Positions 1 through 10,621 of a DNA stretch of 64,000 nt are shown in pieces. The notes beneath the pieces were generated by a model. It had not been told where the DNA came from. It searched no databases and worked only from the letters and a program-made list of their open reading frames with translations. Source of the DNA: Panicum virgatum (Eukaryota; Streptophyta; Magnoliopsida; Poales; Poaceae); assembly GCF_016808335.1 (NCBI RefSeq), contig NC_053150.1:48106119-48170118 (forward strand), read 5' to 3'. Every line of letters begins with the position of its first letter. Position 1 is the stretch's first letter. Position numbers and translations under genes: made by a program.

Positions 1-249
1 ATTAAATGAAGTTTATTTGTGAAATTTTTTAATGGATTGGTGTAATTTTTCGAGACAAATCTAATGACAGTAATGCAACAGTAACTATCTTCTAATCGTA
101 CGGTTAATGGCCATTGGTCTCGTGAATTTACTAGGGGTTCTGTAGGTGATTTTGTAGTTGATTATATTTTATTTAATACTCTAAATTAATGGTTAAAGGT
201 GTAAAAAGTTTTCGTGAAATTTTTTTCAGTACAAATCAAACACAGCCCA
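1..249. mobile_element. MITE remnant, Tourist/Harbinger-like, cut by window edge
   Basis: This is AT-rich sequence whose right end, read in reverse complement, begins GGGCTGTGTTTGATTTG. It contains a CGAGACAAATCTAATGA block and a TAGTTGATTATATTTTATTTAAT-like stretch. These are hallmarks of the abundant grass MITEs that start GGGC(C)TTGTTTAG and carry a CGAGACGAATCT core. The left end lies outside the window, so neither the TIR pair nor the target duplication can be checked. It sits just upstream of the FAR1-like gene leader. Confidence 0.45.
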
Positions 250-806
250 GAGTCGTTCGTCCTTCGCCGATTGCTTGCTCTGCTGCCGATCCTGATTTGT
301 GCGTGATGAGTGATGATGCTTGATTTCTGCTCACAAATCCCTGTCCTCTGCTCGGTCGGAGACTTGATAATTCAGCGGCGGATTTGGGGACACTCTGTTC
401 CGCCTGTTGTGCATGTGGAAATGGATGAGGAATGGAGGTTCAGAAGGACAGGCCTGGAGTGGGCGAGAGTGGTTTTCCCAAATGTGCCGGCCCGGGCAGG
501 CAAACTCTCAACCGCTGATCGAGCTACTGGATTCGTGCACAAAGATTCCCTGTCATTAGTTGGTCCCAACTTTGGCAGGCGCCACAGCTTGTTTCTGCCC
601 CGCCATGGTTGGGTAGGCAAGTTTGTATGAGTTGGACGAGGCACGTTTTTAGGCAAGATTCCTTGGGACCACTTGCAGGCATTGGATTCGTATTTGTTCT
701 TTATGGTGTGCTGAGATGGGCTAGTTCTTCCTCCTCACGAGCTCTACAATGGCCAACCCGTGCGGTTCCTAGATCCGCTTTTTCCGGAAGTTGTAGATCA
801 GCTAAA
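250..806 (+). other. 5' leader and promoter region of the FAR1-like gene
   Basis: About 550 bp of moderately GC-rich sequence lies between the MITE remnant and the proposed FAR1-like start codon at 807. It has short open frames (310-630 +, 372-656 -) without recognisable domains. I see no clear TATA box. I read it as promoter and 5' UTR by position only. Confidence 0.3.
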
Positions 807-2475
807 ATGAATGGGAGAGAGGACCAAGATCAGGCTAGGAAGTGGCAGAGCAATGCGGTTCAGCATCATCATCCCATTGCGAGTTCGAAACAAGCTTCAG
901 GTGTTTACCTCTTTTTGGTTTCATCTTCTGTAAGATTAATTTGTTTCGGATTTCTTTTCCTGCTAGGAAGTAGCAGAAACTTTGAAGGAATTGTTTGCCT
1001 CCTTTGGAAATTATCATAATCTTATAGCGTGACCAACATTTGAAAGGCTGTTGTGTTCCCAGATCCTGTTTTAGTGTGCTTTGACTGTAAACAGTTGTAA
1101 TGGCATAAGTGGTAGACCTTTACTGCCACATATAATCTAGTATAATGATAGTGTATTCTTAAATGGTAAATGAAAGATAGGATAATGCTAAATATTGCTG
1201 CAGTAATCGTCAATCTATAGATGAAGGAAAAAGTTCATTTATTTAAACAAAGATGTGGTACCAAATATAAGCTAAATGTTCTGTGTGTTTGGTCCCCCCA
1301 TAATTGCAAGGTAGAACTTACCAATGATGATTATTGATTTAATAAACACAAAATTGTTTCAGGCAGTTTTACTGAGATTGAAATGGTTCTGGGCATTGGT
1401 GGTTTGAATTTACCAAATCTTAAAGGAACTGCATAAGTAACTAGTGGCAGAAACTTTAAAGGAATTGTTAGCATGCAATGGAAACTAATCTGAACTTGTA
1501 GCTTTACCAAAATTTGTATGCCTTTTGTTTTTTGGCTGAGACGGTGTTAACGTGCATTAGCAACTTCTACCAGGAACTCTAGAGGAACTGAATCATCAGA
1601 TTTTGGTGCAAGGCAGGTTGAATCTGTGCCGGCTGGCGTTGCGATGGATCGAGAAGGCAATGATTCATTTAATCTAACAATTTTATCTTCTGAAAATGAA
1701 GTTCAACCATGGCCTAAGGGGTATGCCTTTATTGCCAGCTTTACTATTGTATAATACTAGTGTGCCATGGAATGGTTAATTTTTACAGCCTGAATTGTAA
1801 ATCTATACAGCAAGGATAACCTCTTCTTTTAAACCAAAGATGTGGAACCAACGAGAACTTAAGTGCTCTGACTTTTTGTTAACCCATTAGTGCACGGAAA
1901 CAGAAACATTAAAGACTATTGACTGCTGGATTAATGAAAGCAATAGCGTATCAGACAACAATTCTGTACATGAACTGGTTCTGACCATTTTAGGCATCAC
2001 CAACTATTTATGTAGTCGTCACATTTTATCAGTATGCTTGCTTATTTGGCAAAAGTTTATAGTATACAGCAGCAATAAAGTCTTAAGAAGTTCATGTACA
2101 ATTTTTTCACAGAAAGAAGCTACCTAAAGATGCACCGGATGGGTGCACACGAAGCTTAATGGGTGCAATTGAGAAGGCGCTACGGAATGCATCTAACAGA
2201 AAGGGTAGATTTATATTCGAGCCCACACCTGGAATGACATTTGATTGTGTGAGTGAAACACAAGAGTTCTACAACATGTACTCTTGGGAGGTCGGCTTTG
2301 GAACAAAGAAAGGAGACAAATATGGCAAAACAATGCAAGAATTTCAATGCCAGTGCCATGTAAGTACAATATATTAGATTTGTTGGTAGTGCTTATTACA
2401 TATTGCTTGTGATACATGGAACCCACAGTGAATATTTCTGGTCTCAGGGTTCAGACAATATATTAGAGGAAACAC
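807..2475 (+). pseudogene. FAR1-related (MULE-derived transcription factor family), 5' part only
   Basis: FAR1/FRS proteins are domesticated MULE transposases acting as nuclear transcription factors. Three exons join in phase with GT-AG introns: 807-900, 1561-1720 and 2113-2359. They give about 167 residues. The first two exons are low-complexity and acidic. Exon 3 carries the start of the FAR1 DNA-binding domain: an EFYNMYSWEVGFGTKKG block followed by two closely spaced cysteines (CQCH), where the family has EFYNxYAxxxGFS and the first zinc ligands. A fourth exon appears to begin after the CTCAG acceptor at 2447. Its frame is lost near 2475, where unrelated GC-rich DNA starts. The remaining FAR1 domain, MULE domain and SWIM finger are absent from the next 4 kb. 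The start ATG at 807 is chosen because its exon phase fits. It could instead be an intact gene with very distant exons, which I consider less likely. Confidence 0.55.
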
Positions 2476-2900
2476 CTGACATGTGGGGGCCACGGCCAGT
2501 GATTTCTGCCTGAGACGCGGGGCAACAAATGGAGTCCGAGGCAAGCAGTGAGGCATCCGCACGAATCTCGAGAACAAGATCCTAAGGCAGAGCATGTGCC
2601 TTCCCGGGCCGGCACCGCCAGAATACATTCACCCGGAGTGGGCGGCTGGGCGCGGCCACCTGCAAAGCCAACGTCCCACGCGCAACGGCGTCGCTCTGGG
2701 CATTTCGTCGAGCAGGCGGCGGCCGTTGGCGGTGAACGCGCGCGCGGGACGGGAGGTGCAACAGAGAGAGGAAGAGAGGAGGCGACGGTGCGACCGGCTT
2801 TCTGCTTACACACCACTGGCTGGGTGTCCAGTCCGTCGGCGGCGTCGGAAGGGAATGGGGCCACGTCCCACGGACATCTGAAACGAGACGTTAATTTGAA
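2476..2900. other. GC-rich block of unknown origin breaking the FAR1-like gene
   Basis: The block begins abruptly after the FAR1 exon-4 fragment with a TGACATGTGGGGGCCAC stretch resembling grass promoter motifs. It is open in several frames on both strands (2463-2993 -, 2548-3015 +), as expected for GC-rich DNA. No domain is recognisable. It may be a captured or translocated promoter/5'-UTR segment; no terminal repeats or target duplication are visible. Confidence 0.3.
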
Positions 2901-2979
2901 AAAAACATGGTCGAAAATACAGGTTATTATGTCAAAATTTGAATTGTATAGAATAATAGAACAACCACGATCCGTGGTA

Positions 2980-3105
2980 GAAGTTTTATGCAAATATTTC
3001 GATCACGGACGATAATCGCAATCTGAAATGTGATAGCTTATGTAAATATTTGGATCGTGGTGAATAAAGCAGATCTTATGTAAACTTTGGATCATGGAGA
3101 ATAGT
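2980..3105. repeat. Three imperfect short repeats
   Basis: The motif TTATG(C/T)AAA(T/C)(A)TTT(C/G)GATC(A/G)(C/T)GG recurs three times at about 35-45 bp spacing (near 2988, 3040 and 3077), each followed by a GA-rich AATA/AATAG tail. It looks like a decayed minisatellite or the subterminal repeats of a DNA transposon. No TIRs were found. Confidence 0.35.
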
Positions 3106-3787
3106 TATGACTAGAAATGGATGCGGCGTTGCCGCATGTGACCAGTTGACGAGCCGTCGAGTACATTTATTGGGTCGCTGTTTTTTTTTAACTCAATCTT
3201 CCTGGTTGGCCATCTAGATGTCTCCTTGTCAGGCACCATTTTTGCTTGACATAAACATGTCTATAGCGTAGTGTAGTTAATTAGGGGTTTGGAGCCCATT
3301 GCTGTTTATATACTTGATCTTTCCGGTGGAGTAAAACTCTTTTTGTAAACAAAACGAACAGAAGCTATGGTTATGGATCTCCTGTTTTCTCGTAGGAGTG
3401 TTGCAGGCCACATGCTGTAAATTGTCGAAAAAATCCCGAATAGCTACTAAATCCACTCTCGGTGCATTTACTTATTTAATGTTTTCACGCACCAATCACA
3501 AGCTGGTCTGGAGCTTAATTGAGGGGAACGAAGATGTTTTTTCTTTTTCCTTGACCTGCCATAAAATATGGCTGAAATCCTCTATGTGTGGAATACCAAA
3601 GAAATACTACTTAGCATGATGTAGCATGTCACTGAAGGCTAAATTAAAGTTGTCAACTCTTGAGAAAGGCCGAGCTGCTTAGCTCAAAATCTTTGGATGT
3701 ATCCATTATGTTTGTATTATATCTCTACTATCTAATTTGGCAGCTTCATGTGGTATGTGTATATGTGAGTATAACAGAAAGTTTCCT
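3106..3787. other. AT-rich intergenic stretch, nothing recognised
   Basis: Ordinary AT-rich sequence. The 73-codon frame 3398-3619 (+) has no domain, codon bias or splice context that supports a gene. The part nearest 3788 is presumably the 3' UTR of the minus-strand gene next door. Confidence 0.4.
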
Positions 3788-6338
3788 TTATGCAGATTGA
3801 CCTAATGCAGAGCTCTTGAGAAGACGAAGTTTAATACTAGTTTTGCTTGAATTGCAGTATCTGCAAACCTCTGGAGTACCTTGTGAGGGAAAGAAAAAAA
3901 AGGACAGTAGACATAAGATCCAGCTTTTGCTCTATGAATTCCGTATAATCTGCTTTAAGCATGTTGATTAGGAAATTATTATGGAGTAATGCAACCACAG
4001 GCATATCCTTTTGATGTGAAAATTGGCATATTCCCATTTCTTATGAAAGACAATTATTATGTAGCTTTTCTTATGTATGGTGAAAGCTATATGCTCACAG
4101 TTCATGCATAGAATGTCCAGAAGCTCAACCATGCAGTAACTTTGATCAAAAGAGGTCCAGTGTAGTAACTTAGTACTATGCATATGAGCAGTGTATTATG
4201 GTGTTCTCTAACTTGGTCAAACCTTTAAAGTCATGTAATTCATGTTCATGTCATGCATGTCAAGGGTCTAGTTTTGGAATCTACTGTGGACTATGTAGTT
4301 CAGATAATAATCATAGGAGCGTATTCATTTTCAATGACAGTCATGGCATGTATGTTAAAAGGCTTCAAAACCAGATCATTATAATACCTGCAGTACACAT
4401 TTCTTTTATGGCTTTGACAGTACACATTATAATACTTGCTCTATGCAATTCCCGCAGTTGACAGACATTTGAGTTGTGTGAGGAAAGCTAAAAAGGCTTA
4501 GGTAAAAAAGAAAACTACTTGTGAGAAATGTGTACCTGTCGAGTATTTTAGGAAAGGCACTGTGCTTTTGTAGTGCAGAGGCATCTGAGTAGGCATGTCT
4601 CCTTGAGGCAAGTCCCCATGGAAACCAAACTCAGGGTAACTTTGTTTTAAAAGCCCTGAGAAACATTTAGTCAAAAAGATTGTATGTATGCAAGTCCTCT
4701 CATAGTCTACAATTCCTTGAGAAATTATTATTATTGATGGTAATGTATATAGTGCAAAACAATAGTTCTTTGTCAACGGCTAATGATAGTACTATGTTGG
4801 GGGTGGTTGCCGGGCGAAGGCCAACCAGCGTGTGACATCGAGCGAAGCCAACCAGCTGAAGGGCCAAAGCGAAGGGTCAATTTTCAACGACCCAAGACTA
4901 CCAGGCGAACTTGAGCTTCTTCAGTTCTTCTGACCAGCAATCACCTTCTCCAACCGGGAAGCAGTCGTCCGGAGACTCGCAGGCTAAAGATACTTGCAAC
5001 AAGAAGCTGAAGTTTTAGGCAAGGCAGGTTTAACAAGGAAATAATATGCAGGAACAAGGAAGCTATAATTTCAACAAGGAAAAGGTATATGCGCAAGCAG
5101 GTCATCACACTTCAGAAAGCTGAAATCGGCTTAAATGCAAAAGCAGTTCTACTGTATTGAACTGGAATGCATGAAAGTCATATAGTCGTAAACCTGGCAT
5201 TTGGCAAGGTTTAGAAGCCAATCAATGGGTGGACCACAGGAAACTTCAGCGACAACAAAGATCTAACACATGCTTATCTGGTTATATGGGAGGATTCCTG
5301 CGATTTTGCTAGCACAGAAAAGTTTCCAGAATTCCATTCAACAAGACTGAACGGTCCTAACTCCTAGCCCATTGCACACTCAGTTTTAACACTATGTGCT
5401 CAGAATGCTCCGTTGGCGCCCCCGAAAGGCCCGTCATGGACGTATATTGATTGTCCATGCGTCCTTAGCGAGAAAGCTTGTATGTGTCAGTCATCATAGG
5501 TGTCAATACCGTGGTAGATGCAGTATGTAAATGTGCGAGACGATTGAACCCATCACCGATGCACAGGGCAGGCGCCCTCGTTGCAGGCGTGATCCCGCTA
5601 ACAGATTTGATGCAGGAATAGTATTTAGAGATTAGGTTGTAACAGCTGTAATGGGCACTTGATGTAATCAGGCTCATCCCCCCAAGGCTATAAATAGCAT
5701 GGGATTTAACTATTTGGAGGAAGTGGAATCATTATCGCTAACCAGTTAATCACTCTAGTCCTGTTATTCTCGTTCCAGTCTTGAGTTCTTGTTGATCGGA
5801 TCCCCTGATCCCAACATATTACTCTAGAACGTAGATTATTTTGCTGAACAACAAGCAAAGTAGTTGAAACTACTCCCGGTAGCGCAGATCAAGGTATTAA
5901 GAAACAGGGATGGGTGAAAATAAAATTGGTAGCAAATCAATGATCTCTCAGTAGTAGCAGGATAACCATGACAATTAGCCAGTACCAAAGACAGAATACG
6001 ACATTTGACAGCAAAGCGAAGGGTAGGAAAGAGGGTTGCTAGCTCTCACAGCTGATTGGATTTCGGGGTTGAGAGGCTCCTGATAGCCATGAGCACGGAG
6101 ATGGAATTGTGGAACCATACAGCCCTGCTGCCGCTATCTGATCATGGTGCGGACATAGCTCACAAATAAACATAAATCAGAGCTGATTCAGTCTGAGTGT
6201 GGATAGAGGCGCACCTATGCAGTCGTCTCCATCGATAGAGGCGGTGGCCATGTTGCTCTTTTCCGTCGCTTTCCTCTCCGCAGGAGCCATGGTGGAGGTG
6301 GAGCGATTGGATGTCGAGGCTGCCGTTGTGCTACTCAT
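3788..6338 (-). CDS. Hypothetical 111-aa protein, three exons (small hidden gene)
   Basis: I do not recognise this protein. The model joins 6338-6215, 4655-4536 and 3879-3788 on the minus strand. All junctions are GT-AG, the phases match (1/1) and the total is 336 nt. Exon 1 gives a Ser/Thr/Ala-rich N-terminus ending DGDDCI. Exon 2 gives a conserved-looking stretch (YPEFGFHGDLPQGDMP, then MPLHYKSTVPFL). Exon 3 carries a CxxC pair (VCRYCNSS) and a basic tail ending LGQSA. The exon-3 acceptor has a strong pyrimidine tract, and a CAG acceptor lies 16 nt before the chosen ATG, implying an upstream 5'-UTR exon in the GC-rich block at 6.4-7.2 kb. Intron 1 contains a solo LTR. Support is splice-site and phase logic only; transcripts would decide it. 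Alternative starts lie upstream at 6386. Confidence 0.5.
4795..5816 (+). mobile_element. Solo LTR (1,022 bp) in intron 1 of the 111-aa gene
   Basis: It starts TGTTGG and ends CCAACA, a perfect 6-bp inverted terminus. It is flanked by TACTA (4790-4794) and TATTA (5817-5821), a 5-bp target duplication with one mismatch. A TATA box (CTATAAATAG) lies about 130 bp from the 3' end, as expected for an LTR promoter near the U3/R junction. No primer-binding site, polypurine tract or coding sequence flanks it, so it is a solo LTR left by LTR-LTR recombination. The superfamily cannot be assigned from the LTR alone. Confidence 0.75.
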
Positions 6339-7230
6339 CTCTCCCGCCGTCCTCCTGCGGAGCATTAGATTGAAATGAAAGAGCACGCACGCGATCCAGC
6401 CACAACATTACCAGATCCACGAGGCAGGAAGTCCCTCCCCACTATGCTCTCGAGCACCAATGACTTCCCGGAACTCTGGAGTCATGTTAAAAAAAGGCAA
6501 ACAAATAGTGAGCGAGCGCGCTGGCTAGATCTAGGGAGGGGATGAGTGGATCTGTATGCAGAGGTAGAAGGCTGCGGCAGCACGTACCTGCCCACCGACG
6601 ACAGCGATGGCGGGGAGCGCCTCCCAGAGCGAGCCGCCGCCGCGCGCCGCCGCCGCCGCCGTGGTCTTCGAGGATGGTGCACGCGCGCGCCCATCACTTG
6701 AGGATTAGGTGGCATCGCCTGGGCGTCGGCTCGGACGAGGCTGATGACGAGGTCGAGGCCGAGGCAACGCCGGCAGAGGAGTTGTCGAGGGAGGAGCAAA
6801 CGATGGAGGCGGCGGCGGCGGTGGCCGCATCGCCTGGACCTGCCCTCCGCTGGTTCGCGGGCGCCGCTACTAGCCTCGGCCTGGCCTCGCGCGGGCTAGT
6901 GGCCACCGCGGGAAAGGAGTCGGCGCCAGGAAGATGACATCGGTGGGTTGCCTGGCAGGGAGGACAACGGCGGTTGTTGCAAGCGGAGGGAGGCGCAGGC
7001 GGCGCGGTTGGGGAAGGGCGGCGGGCGGCGAGGCAGGCGGAGAGGCCAGCGGAGACGGCTGAGTGGGTTCGCAACGATTCGTGAGCGCCGCGGATCCGTG
7101 GGTTAACGGGCGTGAGGACAGCGCCCACCCGGATCGAACGGTTGATATTACGACTTCACGAGATCCAACGGCTAGAGGATTAGCGGGCGACGTGGCACGA
7201 TGGTTTCGCCCGGTTTGGTGCAAGAATCGT
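6339..7230 (-). promoter_or_regulatory. GC-rich promoter/5'-UTR block of the minus-strand gene
   Basis: This is a CpG-rich island with multiple overlapping open frames on both strands (6482-6799 -, 6694-7128 -, 6870-7223 -, 6542-6937 +) built of Arg/Ala/Pro. None has a domain. Its place upstream of the 111-aa gene, and an AG acceptor just before that gene's ATG, fit a promoter plus non-coding first exon. It could hide an additional coding exon. Confidence 0.35.
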
Positions 7231-7275
7231 ATTTAGAGATTCGGAACATTTTAATTCACGCTCATATACTACTAT

Positions 7276-8620
7276 TGTTGACACCATTTTTTTGACACGT
7301 GTCAAATTGAGCATTGGAAAGGAATGAACTGCCGATTTGGAAAGCAATGATGGATCTGATATGGAGATCGGTTGAACGACGAAAAGGCCGGGTTTGTTCA
7401 GGTTCAGGTAGAGTCGTGATTCGGTTTGAATTATTTTTGTTTAGAAAGTTTTTTTCTTTTAAATCTTGTATCTGCCGTATTCGGCTAGGATTTGGTTAGT
7501 TTAGGAGTATAAATATCAAATGCACGAAATCTGGAAAAGGTTGATACACATCCAATCAAACAAACATTTATAATTTCCTTGCAATTTACTTTCTCGTCAG
7601 CGACTTCACTATTTTCCTTTCTGCGAGTTCTTTCGAGCCGATCAAAGACATCTCACATTCGAACGACTTGATTTGCTGGTAAGTATTCGTTTACCGAGTA
7701 AATTTAGTTTTAGTTTACGTGCATATCGTTGTTACTTCATTTAGATTTATTCAATATTTATCGAATTTTATCTAGCGACGGATTGTTTAAGCTTTAATAA
7801 AGGATGCATCGCTGTAATTTCGTTTAGTTAATCTACCAAGTTATCCTATCTCTTTTAACTCAAGCAAGGCTGCCATTGCTTCAACATCTTGTTTATTTTA
7901 GTTGAGTTCACAAGTTATCGATTTATGTTAATTGCTATAAGACTGCATCATTCGATCTCTTATGCGTAGTCATTAGATTTTACAATTTATCTGACGATCA
8001 TAGATCTATCAGCTTCTTCTAACAATTTTGTTGCAGTATCTTAATAGATGATAGTTATTGTTATTCTCGTCTAATCATTAAATTAGTCAAGTCTGGTATC
8101 ATGTTATAGTTAATTTTATTAGCTGGTTCGTTTAATTTGATCTCACTATCTCAAATTGTCTCAATTAGAGTCCTATTTGAATATTATTGTTGAGTTAAAT
8201 CTTATTAGTTTGGTTCTATCTACTATAACTTGTGTGGTCAATCGGCTATCTTAATCATCACAGATGCGAGTTAAAAGTAAATCTTATAGTAATTAGATTC
8301 GTTGGCAAATTTTATTTGATTTATCGCCCTAGCTATTTGCACTATCTCGGTTAAGTCCAACTGATGGTGATGATAAGTTGACTTAATAAGCTAGATATGT
8401 TTCTTTACACTTAGATTTGCTCTTAATTCCAGCTGCTATCCATGAATCTGTTCTATAGCCGATGGCTCTATTTACGTACCGAACAGTTCGACAGATACTC
8501 CTTTTATGGAACTATTCAGAATCCTACCGATAAGTTCTTTGTTCCTTGCTAATTATTTTTTTTATCAATTACTGATCAAAATGACTGACATACCAAACTT
8601 CGAAGATAATATAGGACCCT
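7276..8620 (+). mobile_element. Decayed LTR-like sequence (TGTTGACACC start)
   Basis: The block begins TGTTGACACC, like several long grass Gypsy LTRs. A 16-bp perfect palindrome with a central G-box (CACGTG) follows at 7291-7306, and a TATA box (GTATAAATATC) near 7506. The remaining 1.1 kb is AT-rich and has no reading frame. A matching CA end with a copy of the left flank ACTAT was not found, so it is truncated or degraded. An alternative reading is an intergenic promoter without any transposon. Confidence 0.35.
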
Positions 8621-8840
8621 GCACTCTTCGCTAGAGATAAACAAATCTTCTAGTGCAGTGGGTAGCGTGTCATGATCCGTAAGATTCACGGCTCCGAATT
8701 TTACAATTTAATTAATTCTACTGCTTCGTAAAGTTTGTTAAATACATATTTTAATTTTTATAAAAGAAAATCATGATCATGGTTTTTTTTGGAGGAGTCC
8801 AGAACCTCCTGAGTTGTAGGTCCGAACCATAACTCTAGCC
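8621..8840. other. AT-rich spacer, nothing recognised
   Basis: Short AT-rich sequence between the LTR-like block and the TATA-bearing promoter at 8841. No frame, repeat or terminal motif is visible. Confidence 0.3.
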
Positions 8841-8875
8841 TCTCTATAAAACTTTCACTAGAAATTTTTCAATTT
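8841..8875 (+). promoter_or_regulatory. Candidate core promoter (TATA box)
   Basis: CTCTATAAAAC at about 8842 is followed 30-45 bp later by the CA-rich start TCATCACTCAACACAC, typical of grass transcription starts. It precedes the GC-rich open frame at 9073. Transcription could serve that exon or a 5'-UTR exon of the MBD gene, whose coding exon begins after an acceptor at 12136. Confidence 0.4.
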
Positions 8876-9072
8876 TTCAGTCATCACTCAACACACTCGG
8901 CTTTACTGCACGGTCACCACTCACCAGCTTGGCCGCTCGGTACCCTCCTCTTTACTGCACGGCGCGCGCGTTGGCGCGTTCGAGGTCACCAAGGCGGACG
9001 CGGCGGCGTCCGCGAGCAAGCCGGAAGTACGTCGAGGAGCTCCCGCGCGCGCTGCGCCGCCCGCTGGACACC

Positions 9073-9303
9073 ATGGCTCGACGCGACCCCCGCCGGGCGG
9101 AGCTCTTCCGGCGGCTCGACGCCGCCTGCGACGCCCGCCGCGGCGAGCCGTCGTCACCACCGCATTTCACCCCGTCTTCGGAGGCTCCCGTGGAGGACGA
9201 CCAGCCCATCTGGCCGCCCCGCAGCCGCTACTGGGAGCGATACAAGTATACGCTCTGCTCGCTCCTCCTCGTCTCTGTGTTGATCATTGTGGTTTTATTT
9301 GCG
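9073..9303 (+). CDS. Possible first exon of a small membrane protein, unassigned
   Basis: From the ATG at 9073 the frame gives about 60 polar residues (rich in Arg, Asp, Pro), then the short motif RYWERYKYT and a 20-residue hydrophobic helix (LLLVSVLIIVVLFAV), typical of a single-pass or tail-anchored protein. A GT donor (GCG/GTACTC) follows 9303. If spliced there in phase 0, it does not join the MBD coding exon in frame, so it is not the MBD N-terminus. The frame also stays open to 9372 without splicing. GC content and the upstream TATA box support transcription. I recognise no family; it may be a gene relic or an uORF-bearing leader. Confidence 0.3.
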
Positions 9304-9590
9304 GTACTCTACTCACACACACCGCATTTTGCCCGGGTTTTCTTTTTGGGGTTTGTTGAATTCCGGTCCTGATGGATTTTCGTATTAGCATCGTATTGTT
9401 TCGAATTTTAGATAGAGTTTGTGCTGCGTTATTATGCGCCTGTGTTGTTTCTAGTTTCTACCTTCCAGACGAAGGAATGAGAGAGTTGCTTCCCCTGCTA
9501 ACTAGAAGGCCAAATAATTTTGCTTGGCGTGTCTTGCAAGCCTGAAAGAAGTGAAAATACAAAATAGAAGTGTGTGCGCTTCAGGGTGGG

Positions 9591-9698
9591 GGATCATGAT
9601 TTGTGATGTTGGTTTGATTAGCACTCTACTGTTTGAATACCAGGGGATCATGATTTGTGATGTTGGTTTGATTAGCACTCTACTGTTTGAATACCAGG
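9591..9698. repeat. Perfect 54-bp tandem duplication
   Basis: Copies 9591-9644 and 9645-9698 start GGATCATGATTTGTGATG and end GAATACCAGG; they read as identical. The duplication ends 11 bp before the target duplication of the foldback element. It is recent, since no differences have accumulated. Confidence 0.85.
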
Positions 9699-9718
9699 GG
9701 CATGTGTTATTGGTATTG

Positions 9719-10612
9719 GGAAAATTCTACGTAAACCCCCACCTATCGGCAGTCGGCTACTTAACCTCTCAACCTATAAAACTAGGTATTCCACACCCTA
9801 ACCTTTCAAAAACGGGACAAATAACCCTCAAGAGGTTTTGTACGGTGGTTCCTTTTTATTTATTTCGAATGAATCATCAAAAAATCATAGTAAATCATAG
9901 AAAAATCATAAAATGTAAATACAATTTTGTTGGACTCCACATGAGCAGAACTACATAGTGAACATATAATATGATATGTTTTAATACAATTTTTTTGCTA
10001 TAGATTTTTATATTCTTTTCTATAATTAATTGGAATAATTCATAACTGCAGTTTCTATAGTTTGATTGTGGTGAAATTTTTATGGTGACCTAATTATTGT
10101 ATGCTTGAACTGTAGTAAACATTTCATACTCATTGGATCATGGATTATATAGTTATAGATTTATTTAGGGTTTATGCTTGTTAAATCTATAGCTAAGTTA
10201 TATATGATCCGATAAGTACAAAATTTTTACTATTGTTCAAGCATACAATAGTTAGGCTACCATAAAAATTTCACTGCAATTGGACCATAAAAACTATAAT
10301 TATGAATTATTCAAGTTAATTATAGAAAAGAATAGATCAAAATCTACAACAAAAATTTTGTACTACAACATACTATATTATATGTTTACTGTGTAGATCT
10401 ACTCATGTAGAGTCCAACAAAATGGGGATTTCTATTTTATGATTTTTCTATGATTTATTATGATTTTTCGATGATTCATCCAAAATAAATAAAAAAGAAA
10501 AAGGCAAAACCACTGTCTAAAAAAATAAAAATTTGGTGGAATACCCAGTTTTATAGGTTGGAGGGTTAAGTAGTTGACTGCCGATAGGGGGGAGGGTATC
10601 TAGATTTTTTCC
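9719..10612. mobile_element. Long-TIR foldback element with 9-bp target duplication (MULE-MITE)
   Basis: The 894-bp element starts GGAAAATTCTACGTAAAC and ends with the inverted counterpart. Its two arms pair imperfectly over at least 250 bp: both contain the blocks CCTATCGGCAGTC, CTACTTAACC and AACCTATAAAACT in inverted order. Exact 9-bp copies of TTGGTATTG flank it (9710-9718 and 10613-10621). Long TIRs plus a 9-bp target duplication are characteristic of Mutator-like elements. No coding capacity: the frame 9524-9958 simply runs across the boundary. It lies in the presumed 5'-UTR intron or upstream region of the MBD gene. Confidence 0.8.
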
Positions 10613-10621
10613 TTGGTATTG

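Noticed and set aside
9524..9958. 144-codon frame
   Set aside because: It runs across the 54-bp tandem duplication and into the foldback element, so it is an accident of those repeats.
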